Positions 54,636-62,838 of a stretch of DNA of 64,000 bases are shown here, one piece after another. The stretch is from assembly GCA_965661265.1 (NCBI GenBank), contig CBFIDE010000005.1, positions 1 to 64,000 of the forward strand, in the 5' to 3' direction. The stretch's first letter is position 1; each line of letters opens with the position of its first letter. The DNA is from CBFIDE01 sp965661265. Its GTDB lineage: Bacteria > Bacteroidota > Bacteroidia > Flavobacteriales > Schleiferiaceae. A program made the position numbers and the translations under genes. The notes below the pieces were generated by a model. It was given only the letters and a program-made list of their open reading frames with translations, made no database searches and was not told the DNA's origin.

Positions 54636-55513
54636 TTAGAAAGGATAAAAAACTGTTGACGATCTCCATAAAAATTATCCATTAACTCTATTTCTATAGA
54701 ATGCTTTTTTGCAAGCTTATACAGATATTCTTTACTCACATAGGTTAAGCCGTATTTACTGGTATCCTTTAGTTTATCACTAGAGTAGTAGGCACTATCC
54801 TCACTTTTTTGGCTAAACTGAATGCCTGAACTAGATTTTTGCGTCAAGCGCGATTCATCATTATAACTGGCTAAAAGATGACCATTAGGTTCAAGTAAGT
54901 CGTAAAGCTTTATGAACCATTCCTCAAATAAGCTCTCGTTTAAATGTGTGAAAACAGAACTTGCCGTAATTAAATCATACTGAGTATCAGAAATAGAATT
55001 ACTGTCATGACCGTGATTGACTTTCTGAAAGCCAAAATGCTTTTCCTGAAATTCTAAAGCCATTGGTTTTACTTCTGAAACATAGATTTGAGAATTCTTA
55101 ATAAAAGCAGGGTAGAAGCGACTAATTCTTCCATAGCCACTGCCAAAATCTAAAATTTTACTACTGTTCCAATCTCTTGATTCAATTAGTTTATTCAAAC
55201 CTTGACTAAATTCTAAGCCTAGGTTAAAATAAGATCTAAATGCCAGATAAAGGTTGGAAGTATTGAAGTTAAGATGGTAATGGAACATAAGATCATTCTT
55301 ATGAATGATGTAATTCACATTTTCAATTCCAAATTTTTCTTTTAATTCAAGGTCAAGCTCTTTTTTTATATCACTATCTAAAGTGATTTCCTCAGAAAGA
55401 CCTACTTGAACAAGCGCAGATAAATAATCGATTTGGGTACTTAGTTTCTCTTCCAGTCCGCTAATCCCAATCTTATCCTTAATATATTTTTGAATGTTTT
55501 TCTTTAAAGCCAT
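54632..55513 (-). CDS. Class I SAM-dependent methyltransferase
   Basis: 293 residues. About 1-110 is a helical lead region with an acidic and Lys-rich start. The Rossmann core (about 112-220) has SKILDFGSGYGRISRFY (motif I), YLVSEVK-type acidic end of strand 2 (IYVSEVKPMAL), YDLITASSVFTHL (motif post-I/IV) and LLEPNGHLLASY (motif VI). The substrate is unknown; methyltransferases of this shape act on glycans, lipids or small acids. It lies 15 bases downstream of egtD and overlaps the sulfotransferase gene. Confidence 0.85.
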   Translation of the reverse strand: MALKKNIQKYIKDKIGISGLEEKLSTQIDYLSALVQVGLSEEITLDSDIKKELDLELKEKFGIENVNYIIHKNDLMFHYHLNFNTSNLYLAFRSYFNLGLEFSQGLNKLIESRDWNSSKILDFGSGYGRISRFYPAFIKNSQIYVSEVKPMALEFQEKHFGFQKVNHGHDSNSISDTQYDLITASSVFTHLNESLFEEWFIKLYDLLEPNGHLLASYNDESRLTQKSSSGIQFSQKSEDSAYYSSDKLKDTSKYGLTYVSKEYLYKLAKKHSIEIELMDNFYGDRQQFFILSK

Positions 55514-55528
55514 GGGTCTAATTTAAAG

Positions 55529-56467
55529 CTAGTCTATTTCCCAAAGGCTATTTACAAAGAAATTTTCAGGATCTGTAAAATGCCTTTTTACTTTAAAAGT
55601 GCTTTTAGCGGCCAGTTCTTCTACTTCTGAAAGACTATATTTTCTTGATATCTCAGTATGAATAGGCTCTCCAGGGCTGAATTTATAGGACTTATTTAGT
55701 TGCTTTATAAATACTGTTTGTTCATACTTTGAGACTATAAAAGAAAATGTTTCTCCACTTAATGGATTGTAAGTAGGGTAGTGGTAGAAGTTATTTCTGT
55801 TAAAATCGCCACCTAATTCCTTATTAATTCTGTCCAAAAGGTTTAGATTGAACTCGGCCGTCACACCCTCACTATCATTGTAGGCATTCAAAATTGTTTG
55901 CGGATCTTTCTTTAAATCTACCCCAACTAACACAAGATCTCCTTTATTTAAATTTTGCTTTAAGCCTTTAAAAAACTCAATAGCTTGCTCTGAATTAAAG
56001 TTACCAATATTGGAGCCTAAAAATAAAACAAGTTTTGGATCTGAATTGAGCGTAGAAAGCTCTTTTAAGGCACTAAAGTATTCTAGGTTTAAAGTTTCTG
56101 TTTTAAGCTCTGGGATCTCTGTCTTTAAGCTTACTTTGAGGTTTATCAGTACATCTTCAGAGATATCGATAGGGTAGTAAGTGAAATCGGCTTTAGCCGA
56201 TACAAAATGATTTAATAAAAGCTTTGTTTTATAGCCATCACCAGCGCCAAGCTCTACAAGGTTAAAAGCATTTGCCTTTATTTCATCAAGAATGAGTTCC
56301 TTGTTCTCATTGAGGATTGAGTATTCTGTTTTGGTAAGATAATACTCTGGTGCTGCCATGATGTTTTGAAAAAGAATGTCTCCTTTGGCATCATAAAAAT
56401 ATTTGGATGATAATTCTTTGGGATTTTTAGATAACCCATTATTAACATCTTTTGCAAATTGACTCAT
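55529..56467 (-). CDS. egtD: L-histidine N-alpha-methyltransferase
   Basis: 312 residues. The enzyme trimethylates histidine to hercynine with three SAM. Family marks: KYFYDAKGDILFQNIMAAPEYYLT at the N-terminus, the SAM loop NLVELGAGDGYKTKLLL, FLGSNIGNF and LVGVDLKKDP, and the C-terminal NDSEGVTAEFNLNLL with the conserved Asn used for histidine contact. Length and order fit EgtD. It sits 13 bases downstream of egtB, completing the two central steps of ergothioneine biosynthesis. Confidence 0.94.
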   Translation of the reverse strand: MSQFAKDVNNGLSKNPKELSSKYFYDAKGDILFQNIMAAPEYYLTKTEYSILNENKELILDEIKANAFNLVELGAGDGYKTKLLLNHFVSAKADFTYYPIDISEDVLINLKVSLKTEIPELKTETLNLEYFSALKELSTLNSDPKLVLFLGSNIGNFNSEQAIEFFKGLKQNLNKGDLVLVGVDLKKDPQTILNAYNDSEGVTAEFNLNLLDRINKELGGDFNRNNFYHYPTYNPLSGETFSFIVSKYEQTVFIKQLNKSYKFSPGEPIHTEISRKYSLSEVEELAAKSTFKVKRHFTDPENFFVNSLWEID

Positions 56468-56480
56468 TCCTTATTAAATT

Positions 56481-57653
56481 TTATTCGGCCAGTCTAAGAC
56501 CCGTAAATTGCCACCTCAGATTAGCTTGAAAAAAGTTTCTATAACTAGGTCTACTATGGCCTTTAGCTGTTGCTATACTAGCTCCTCTAAGCACCATTTG
56601 ATTGACCATAAATTTGGCATTATACTCACCAACAGCTCCATCTGCCTTTGAGAAATTTGGATATGCTAGGTAGGCAGAATTAGTCCATTCCCAAACTTGT
56701 CCCCAATTTAACTTTGAAGAAGCAAATTCCCATTCAAATTCCGTTGGAAGTCTTTTTCCTCTGAATTCTGCGTATGCTGCCGCTTCGTAATAGCTTATAT
56801 GGCTTATAGGTTCATTTAAGTTCAGCTTTTTTAAGCCTGACAATCCAAATCGGAAATAATCTTTTCCGTCAAACTCCCAATATAATGGCATGCTAATATT
56901 ATTGGCTTTCACCCATTCCCATCCATCTGAATGCCAGTACTTAAAATCGCGATAAGCGCCTGATTCAATAAACTCTAACCACTCAGCATTGCTAACGACC
57001 TCTTTTGAAATTTTAAAATCTTGTAAGTAGGTCTTATGTCTTGATAACTCATTGTCAAAGCAAAATCCATCTCCTTTATAACCTATTTCAGCAATTTGAG
57101 CTTTAAATTCTATCATGGAAGAGTTTGTGCTCAGATTTGTAAATTCTGTGAAATTAGAATTATAAATAGGGTGGAACACTTGCTCATAAAGTCCATATTT
57201 AATATCTGTCAATAAGAGCTCTTGATGCTGCTCCTCATGATTGAGCCCAAGAATAATTAAGTCCAGAACGTCCTGATCTAATGCTTGGCTAAATAAGGTT
57301 TGCATATGCTTATCCACATAGGAACGATATTCATAGACTTCAGCAACCGATGGTCTGCTTAAATTCCCTCTTTTATTCCTTTCTAATCGCTTTCCTTCGT
57401 TTTCATAATAAGAATTAAAAAGAAAAGGAAAAGTAGAGTCAAAAAGTTTGTAATCGTCTAATCTGTTTCTTAACACGAAAGTTTCAAAAAACCAGGTTGT
57501 ATGCGCTAGATGCCACTTAGGGGGACTAACATCTACAATTGGTTGAGATAAATGATCTTCTACTGATAAAGGTTCACATATGGAAACAGTATTTTTTCTA
57601 GTAGAAATATATTGTTCTAAAATTGAATTCAATTCAGAATAAATTGGGGTCAC
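56481..57653 (-). CDS. egtB: Ergothioneine sulfoxide synthase
   Basis: 390 residues. N-terminal DinB-like four-helix domain with the iron ligands His51 (WHLAHTTWFFE) and His139/His143 (NHEEQHQELL). C-terminal formylglycine-generating-enzyme-like domain (about 195-390) ends with VLRGASIATAKGHSRPSYRNFF. It joins hercynine to a sulfur donor (gamma-glutamylcysteine or cysteine) using oxygen. The start codon is GTG at 57653 and no ATG precedes the conserved N-terminus. No EgtC amidohydrolase or EgtE lyase is visible, which would suit use of cysteine rather than gamma-glutamylcysteine. First gene of the operon. Confidence 0.94.
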   Translation of the reverse strand: MTPIYSELNSILEQYISTRKNTVSICEPLSVEDHLSQPIVDVSPPKWHLAHTTWFFETFVLRNRLDDYKLFDSTFPFLFNSYYENEGKRLERNKRGNLSRPSVAEVYEYRSYVDKHMQTLFSQALDQDVLDLIILGLNHEEQHQELLLTDIKYGLYEQVFHPIYNSNFTEFTNLSTNSSMIEFKAQIAEIGYKGDGFCFDNELSRHKTYLQDFKISKEVVSNAEWLEFIESGAYRDFKYWHSDGWEWVKANNISMPLYWEFDGKDYFRFGLSGLKKLNLNEPISHISYYEAAAYAEFRGKRLPTEFEWEFASSKLNWGQVWEWTNSAYLAYPNFSKADGAVGEYNAKFMVNQMVLRGASIATAKGHSRPSYRNFFQANLRWQFTGLRLAE

Positions 57654-57724
57654 AATTGAACCTATTAGTAAAATATAAATATCCTATTTCCTAAACAGAC
57701 TCACAATTTTAAATCCAATTATTA

Positions 57725-60109
57725 TTAGAATTCTACAATTATTCCAAAGCTAGGAACAACCGTCCCTTGATCATTTTGCTCCAGTCTAGTTTCATAATAT
57801 TGTTGACCATCGGTTCCGGTATAAGTAATAGGATTACCCTGAGCATCTAATTCCTTTAAAAGAATAGGGGTGCCAGCTATAGAAGAACCTAAGGCGTTTT
57901 GAATATCAAAGTAAAGGTCCAAACTAAATTTGTCGAAATACCACTTTTTATCAATTCTAATATTCAATCTATTGAAGGCATCAAATCGTTCTGAATTCAG
58001 AAGGTTATAATCAGGCAACCCTCTTTGGTTTCTGTCATACGAGCTAACAAGAGAAGATCCTTGAACATCAATTGGTGTAGTAGGTGCACCTCCTAAAAGC
58101 TGATATTGCGCACCAATTTCCCAGTTTTTACCTAATTTTTTTCCAGTAGTAATGGTAAGGATATGTTGGTTATCCCATGAAGAAGGAATATAAACTCCGT
58201 CAGGGTTTTGAAATTCAGATCTTACATAAGTATAGGCTAATGTTCCAAAGAAGCCTTTAAATAGTTTTTGTTGATATAAAAATTCAAGTCCATAAGCTCG
58301 ACCTTGAGCTATTGATTTCGCCTCTTGATTTCCTATCACACCAAAATCGCCACCTAAATTGGCTAGTGCTACACTATCTCTAAGTAAGAAAGGATAATTG
58401 TTATAGTCTTTGTAGAAACCTTCTAATGTAATCTTAGCGTTCCAAGGAAGGTAATATGCAAAACCAGCAACATAATGACTTGTTTCAATGTATGTCAAAT
58501 CATTATTGGATAAATCACCATTTTGATCTCTAAAGCCCATAGTAGTATAAGGAGGCAATTGATAATAGATACTATAGCTAGTATTGAAACTTAGCTCAGG
58601 TGTAATATTATATGAAAGCGCAATTTTTGGTGACAATTGACTTAGTGGATTAGACATTTCATCATTGAATGAATTCCCATCCATTCTTAATCCCACTGTA
58701 GCTACTAACCTTTCATTGAAATAGGATCGGCTAGCTTGACCAAAAGCAGAGTATTTATAAATTCTTAGATCAGAAGAATAGTCTAAAGCTTTTTGGCCTG
58801 GCGGAACTCTAGTATCAAATGTGAATGTATTGTACTTAGCTTCCTCAAAACCTCCACCTAAAGTAATTTTATACTTATTAATTCTTCTGAAATTCTCTAA
58901 TCTTAATTTGTTCTCTATTTCCTGTGATTGATAGTTTAAAAGTAGAGTAGAGTTTTCATCATTATCCAAGTACTTGGTTGCTGTATTATTTAGCATAAAT
59001 CTACTTACAATCACATTGGTGAATGAATTGTCACCAAAGTGAGTATACTTAGCACCCACAGAGTAATTCCATTGCTCATTTACTGGCAGCAAAGCAAGAG
59101 TATAGCGTTGGGCTTCTGTTTCGTTAGCATCTAAATTAAGTTCAAATTGGTCAATAGCACCAAGTCCGATAAAAGTGATTTGATTTTTTTTGTCAATTTT
59201 GTACTTCACTTTAACCTGAAAGTCATTGTAGGTAGGCAGGAAGCTAAGATCTAAAAGACTAAATAGGAATTGTAAATAGCTTCTTCTTGCACCAACAATA
59301 AAGGTAGTCTTATCGCTTAATGGGCCTTCAAAAGTTAATCCTATTTCAGATGCTCCCACTTGAAATATACCTCCTACTTTATCATCCCTACCATCTTTCA
59401 TAGAGATATCCATAACAGAACTTAATCCTACTGCTTTTTCTACTGGAAAGGCAGAGGTATAAAGATCTACTTCTCTAATAAAATTGACATTGATTAAACC
59501 AACAGGGCCTCCACTAGACCCTTGGGTAGCAAAGTGATTAATCGCTGGGATTTCAATTCCATCTAAAAAGAATTTATTTTCGTTTGGACCACCACCTCTT
59601 ATAATAATATCATTTCTGAAACTAGGAGTAGAGGCAACTCCGGGAAGAGCCTGTATTACTTTAGATATATCCTGATTCCCCCCTGGATTTCTTTGAATTT
59701 CATTAATTCCTAGCTTGTTCAAACTCACAGGGCTCTCTTCATTTCTCTCAAACTTATCTTGAGCACTTACCACAACCTCTTCAAAAACCTCGCTAGTTTG
59801 TGTTAATGCAAAGTTTAAGATTCTAGGTCTATTTAATTTTACTTCAACTTCAAATTCTGTTTTGTTCTTATAGCCAATAAAAGAAGCTTCGATATTATAA
59901 AGACCCGGATCAACCATTAAGGTATAATTCCCATCAATATCTGTGGTAGTTCCATTAGTTGTTCCAGCTACGATTACACTAGCAAAAGGAAGAGGCTCAT
60001 TGCTGATTTCATCCACAACCTGTCCTTTGAGTTCACCTTTTTGGGCCTGGGCAAATAGACTAAGGAAGCTGAAACTTAACACTAGAACTATTTTATTCAT
60101 CATTTTCAA
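57725..60109 (-). CDS. TonB-dependent receptor with N-terminal carboxypeptidase-like domain
   Basis: 794 residues. Signal peptide to about 22 (FAQA). About 24-110 is a carboxypeptidase-regulatory-like sandwich (LKGQVVDEISNEPLPFASVI). The plug (about 120-235) contains DISKVIQALPGVAS and IIIRGGGPNENKFFLDGIE. The barrel runs to the C-terminal GIIVEF. The barrel motif AYYLPWNAKITLEGFYKDYNNYP fits the general Bacteroidota receptors that import diverse organic or metal ligands; no ligand can be assigned. It stands alone, with no SusD-like partner, and starts shortly after the terminator of the SRPBCC gene. Confidence 0.92.
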   Translation of the reverse strand: MKMMNKIVLVLSFSFLSLFAQAQKGELKGQVVDEISNEPLPFASVIVAGTTNGTTTDIDGNYTLMVDPGLYNIEASFIGYKNKTEFEVEVKLNRPRILNFALTQTSEVFEEVVVSAQDKFERNEESPVSLNKLGINEIQRNPGGNQDISKVIQALPGVASTPSFRNDIIIRGGGPNENKFFLDGIEIPAINHFATQGSSGGPVGLINVNFIREVDLYTSAFPVEKAVGLSSVMDISMKDGRDDKVGGIFQVGASEIGLTFEGPLSDKTTFIVGARRSYLQFLFSLLDLSFLPTYNDFQVKVKYKIDKKNQITFIGLGAIDQFELNLDANETEAQRYTLALLPVNEQWNYSVGAKYTHFGDNSFTNVIVSRFMLNNTATKYLDNDENSTLLLNYQSQEIENKLRLENFRRINKYKITLGGGFEEAKYNTFTFDTRVPPGQKALDYSSDLRIYKYSAFGQASRSYFNERLVATVGLRMDGNSFNDEMSNPLSQLSPKIALSYNITPELSFNTSYSIYYQLPPYTTMGFRDQNGDLSNNDLTYIETSHYVAGFAYYLPWNAKITLEGFYKDYNNYPFLLRDSVALANLGGDFGVIGNQEAKSIAQGRAYGLEFLYQQKLFKGFFGTLAYTYVRSEFQNPDGVYIPSSWDNQHILTITTGKKLGKNWEIGAQYQLLGGAPTTPIDVQGSSLVSSYDRNQRGLPDYNLLNSERFDAFNRLNIRIDKKWYFDKFSLDLYFDIQNALGSSIAGTPILLKELDAQGNPITYTGTDGQQYYETRLEQNDQGTVVPSFGIIVEF

Positions 60110-60119
60110 TTATTATGAC

Positions 60120-60148
60120 AAAAGAAACCCTGAAGAGGCTTCAGGGTT
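60120..60148 (-). terminator. Intrinsic terminator of the SRPBCC gene
   Basis: On the minus strand AACCCTGAAG pairs with CTTCAGGGTT around CCT (10 of 10) and is followed by TCTTTTG. It separates the gene at 60176 from the receptor that starts at 60109. Confidence 0.85.
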
Positions 60149-60175
60149 CTCAGAAATTTTAAAAAATTATTAATT

Positions 60176-61189
60176 TTATTTACTCACCGGATAATAAATC
60201 TCAGTAAGCCACTTATTTACATCTGGCTCAGTTGAAGGATCTGTTACATAAGACTCCCAAGGACTTCCTACCATTTTATACCCGTTTTCCTGAGAATAGG
60301 CATAGATTGCTTCATGTGCAGCGCCAGTACCTTCATAAGGACCATAATAAGATGCTTTTAAAACCATACCCTCATAAGTCATTCCCTTTGAAATTTTTTC
60401 AGAGCCTTCTAGGTTAGAATTGGCGGCGATTCCTACTTCAACGTCGGTTGTTTTATTCTCTTCATCCCATTTGTGAAAAATTGTAAATGGTGGGGCTGTA
60501 ACATTTTGCATGTCTTTACCTAAATATCCAGTAAGAGCTCCAAATCTTTCACCAAAGAACTCAGAGGACATAGCATCCCAGCTCATATTCATATCTGAAA
60601 TACTATAATAAGAAAGTGCCTCTACACTAGATTCTTCTATTTGAATGGTAGGAGTCATATCTTCTGCTATCTTTTCTGCCAAAGCTTTTAAGTTAGACAG
60701 ACCTTCTTCAAATTGTGGTCCAACAGCTGGCTCAATTCCTGCAGCCATAAACCTAAGTAAAAAAGGCATTTCGCCATTAAACTGCCAGCTTACAGAAGTA
60801 GTTCCGTTTTCCTCGCTAAACGTCCATTTTCCATCGCTATCACCCATCATACCAAAATTGATGTAAGTTGTTAGGCTATCTGAAGGGTATACACCAGTAA
60901 AGTTCTGAAATCCGCTGCCACTTTGCTCGCTTGTCCAGGAATAACCAGCGTCCATTCCGCTTGTAGGTCCATCAAAAGTAGCAACCATTGTGGTATCCTT
61001 AAACCAATAGCTCCATTTTGGCCAAGTTTTGAAGTCTCCTACGATATTAAAGACAACCTCTTGCGGAGCCTCAATTTTAATAGATCTTTTAGTTTCAAAT
61101 GCTGGATCTAATGTTAAATTCCAAATACTTAGTCCCCCCAATATAATGAGAAGGACCACAAGAATTATTTTTAAAGCTTTCATAATCAA
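60176..61189 (-). CDS. Membrane-anchored SRPBCC and GyrI-like two-domain protein
   Basis: 337 residues. An N-terminal hydrophobic segment (about 5-25, IILVVLLIILGGLSIW) anchors or exports it. About 33-175 is an SRPBCC/polyketide-cyclase-like domain (RSIKIEAPQEVVFNIVGDFKTWPKWS). About 185-337 is a GyrI-like small-molecule-binding domain (AraC effector-binding type; FTIFHKWDEENKTTDVEVGIA and a final YGPYEGTG...NGYKMVGSPWESYV). Both folds bind hydrophobic or aromatic ligands. A combined, envelope-located sensor or carrier is possible; function is unknown. A -7 box lies upstream. Confidence 0.85.
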   Translation of the reverse strand: MIMKALKIILVVLLIILGGLSIWNLTLDPAFETKRSIKIEAPQEVVFNIVGDFKTWPKWSYWFKDTTMVATFDGPTSGMDAGYSWTSEQSGSGFQNFTGVYPSDSLTTYINFGMMGDSDGKWTFSEENGTTSVSWQFNGEMPFLLRFMAAGIEPAVGPQFEEGLSNLKALAEKIAEDMTPTIQIEESSVEALSYYSISDMNMSWDAMSSEFFGERFGALTGYLGKDMQNVTAPPFTIFHKWDEENKTTDVEVGIAANSNLEGSEKISKGMTYEGMVLKASYYGPYEGTGAAHEAIYAYSQENGYKMVGSPWESYVTDPSTEPDVNKWLTEIYYPVSK

Positions 61190-61212
61190 TTAGTTTAGTC
61201 GGTTGGTTAGAA

Positions 61213-61220
61213 CAAAAATA
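61213..61220 (-). promoter_or_regulatory. -7 box of the SRPBCC gene
   Basis: TATTTTTG on the minus strand matches TAnnTTTG and lies 23 bases before the ATG at 61189. Confidence 0.55.
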
Positions 61221-61296
61221 TAAAAAGGACGTAAGTATTAGTCAGTAGAGTGAATAAAATCAGTGATTAGTTAGAAGAATCTTGACATAAAAGAAA

Positions 61297-61304
61297 TAAA
61301 TTTG
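61297..61304 (+). promoter_or_regulatory. -7 box of guaA
   Basis: TAAATTTG matches TAnnTTTG and ends four bases before the ATG at 61309, so the leader would be very short or absent. Confidence 0.55.
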
Positions 61305-61308
61305 CCCG

Positions 61309-62838
61309 ATGCAAGAAAAGATTTTGATCCTAGACTGTGGCTCTCAGTACACTCAGCTTATAGCAAGAAGGGTTCGTGAGCTAAATATTTATTGTGAAAT
61401 TTATCCTTACAACAACGTTCCAGAAATAGAAAGTGACGTTAAAGCAGTGATAATTAGCGGAAGCCCAAGTTCAGTCAGGGATTCTGAAGCTCCTAAATTG
61501 CCTTTAGATAAAATAAAAGGACAACTTCCTTTATTAGGAGTTTGTTATGGTGCTCAGTATTTAGCTCAGAATTTTGGAGGTAGAGTAGAGGCTAGTGAAA
61601 CAAGAGAATACGGAAGGGCAAATCTTACGAGTATTATTTCGGAATCCTCTTTATTTACTGATATTCCTTTAGGTTCTCAAGTTTGGATGAGCCATGGTGA
61701 TACTATTAAGGCATTACCAGATGATTACAACATTATTGCGAGCACTGCAGACGTAGAAATAGCTGCCTTTAAGGTAGAAAATGAAACTACTTTTGGAATT
61801 CAATTCCACCCTGAGGTATACCATAGTAAAGATGGATTAACCTTATTAAAAAATTTCTGTGTTAAAATAGCTGGTTGCAGTCAATCATGGACTCCTTCTA
61901 GTTTTGTTGAAGAAACAGTAAAGTCATTAAAAGAGAAAATAGGTGATGATAAAGTTGTTTTAGGATTATCGGGTGGTGTAGATTCTACGGTTGCAGCGGT
62001 CTTATTATCTGAAGCAATAGGAGACCAACTTTACTGCATTTTTGTAAACAATGGTCTTCTTAGAAAGAATGAATTTGAAAGCGTTCTAGATCAGTACAAA
62101 GAGATGGGGCTTAATATTAAGGGAGTGGATTCAACAGATGCATTCCTTTCTCAATTAGCTGGTGTTTCTGAGCCTGAGGCTAAGAGAAAAATAATAGGTA
62201 GGGTTTTTATTGAAGTATTTGATGAAGAAGCTAATTTGCTAACGGATGTTAGTTGGTTAGGGCAAGGGACTATTTATCCTGATGTGATCGAATCAATTTC
62301 TGTGAAAGGACCTTCAGCTACTATTAAATCTCATCATAATGTAGGTGGACTACCTGATTTTATGAAGTTGAAGATAGTTGAACCACTTAATACTTTGTTT
62401 AAAGATGAGGTAAGAAGGGTTGGAAAAGCTTTAGGTATTGATGATGAGCTATTAGGACGTCATCCCTTTCCTGGACCTGGCTTAGCCATCAGGATTTTAG
62501 GAGATATTAGCCCTGAGAAAATCCGTATATTACAAGAGGTAGATGCTATTTTTATTAATGGACTGAAAGAAGCGGGCTTATACGACCAAGTATGGCAAGC
62601 AGGAGCAATGCTCTTGCCTGTAAATTCAGTTGGAGTAATGGGTGATGAAAGAACCTATGAAAAAGTAGTTGCTCTTAGAGCAGTTGAATCTACTGATGGA
62701 ATGACAGCAGATTGGGTTCATTTACCTTATGAATTCTTGGCTGAGGTTTCAAACAAAATAATTAATAGAGTAAAAGGTGTAAATAGAGTAGTCTACGATA
62801 TTAGCTCTAAACCACCAGCAACAATAGAATGGGAATAA
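61309..62838 (+). CDS. guaA: GMP synthase (glutamine-hydrolysing)
   Basis: 509 residues. Glutamine amidotransferase domain (1-190) with nucleophile Cys79 in LLGVCYGAQYLA and FGIQFHPEVYHS. The ATP-pyrophosphatase domain (about 200-390) has the P-loop VLGLSGGVDSTVAA. The dimerisation domain ends with PPATIEWE. It converts XMP to GMP using ATP and glutamine. The normal bacterial length is 510-525. The next gene begins inside its last codons. Confidence 0.97.
   Translation: MQEKILILDCGSQYTQLIARRVRELNIYCEIYPYNNVPEIESDVKAVIISGSPSSVRDSEAPKLPLDKIKGQLPLLGVCYGAQYLAQNFGGRVEASETREYGRANLTSIISESSLFTDIPLGSQVWMSHGDTIKALPDDYNIIASTADVEIAAFKVENETTFGIQFHPEVYHSKDGLTLLKNFCVKIAGCSQSWTPSSFVEETVKSLKEKIGDDKVVLGLSGGVDSTVAAVLLSEAIGDQLYCIFVNNGLLRKNEFESVLDQYKEMGLNIKGVDSTDAFLSQLAGVSEPEAKRKIIGRVFIEVFDEEANLLTDVSWLGQGTIYPDVIESISVKGPSATIKSHHNVGGLPDFMKLKIVEPLNTLFKDEVRRVGKALGIDDELLGRHPFPGPGLAIRILGDISPEKIRILQEVDAIFINGLKEAGLYDQVWQAGAMLLPVNSVGVMGDERTYEKVVALRAVESTDGMTADWVHLPYEFLAEVSNKIINRVKGVNRVVYDISSKPPATIEWE

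Noticed and set aside
61190..61212. TTAGTTTAGTCGGTTGGTTAG as a second metal-regulator box
   Set aside because: It shares short TTAG words with the operator at 2164 but is not palindromic.
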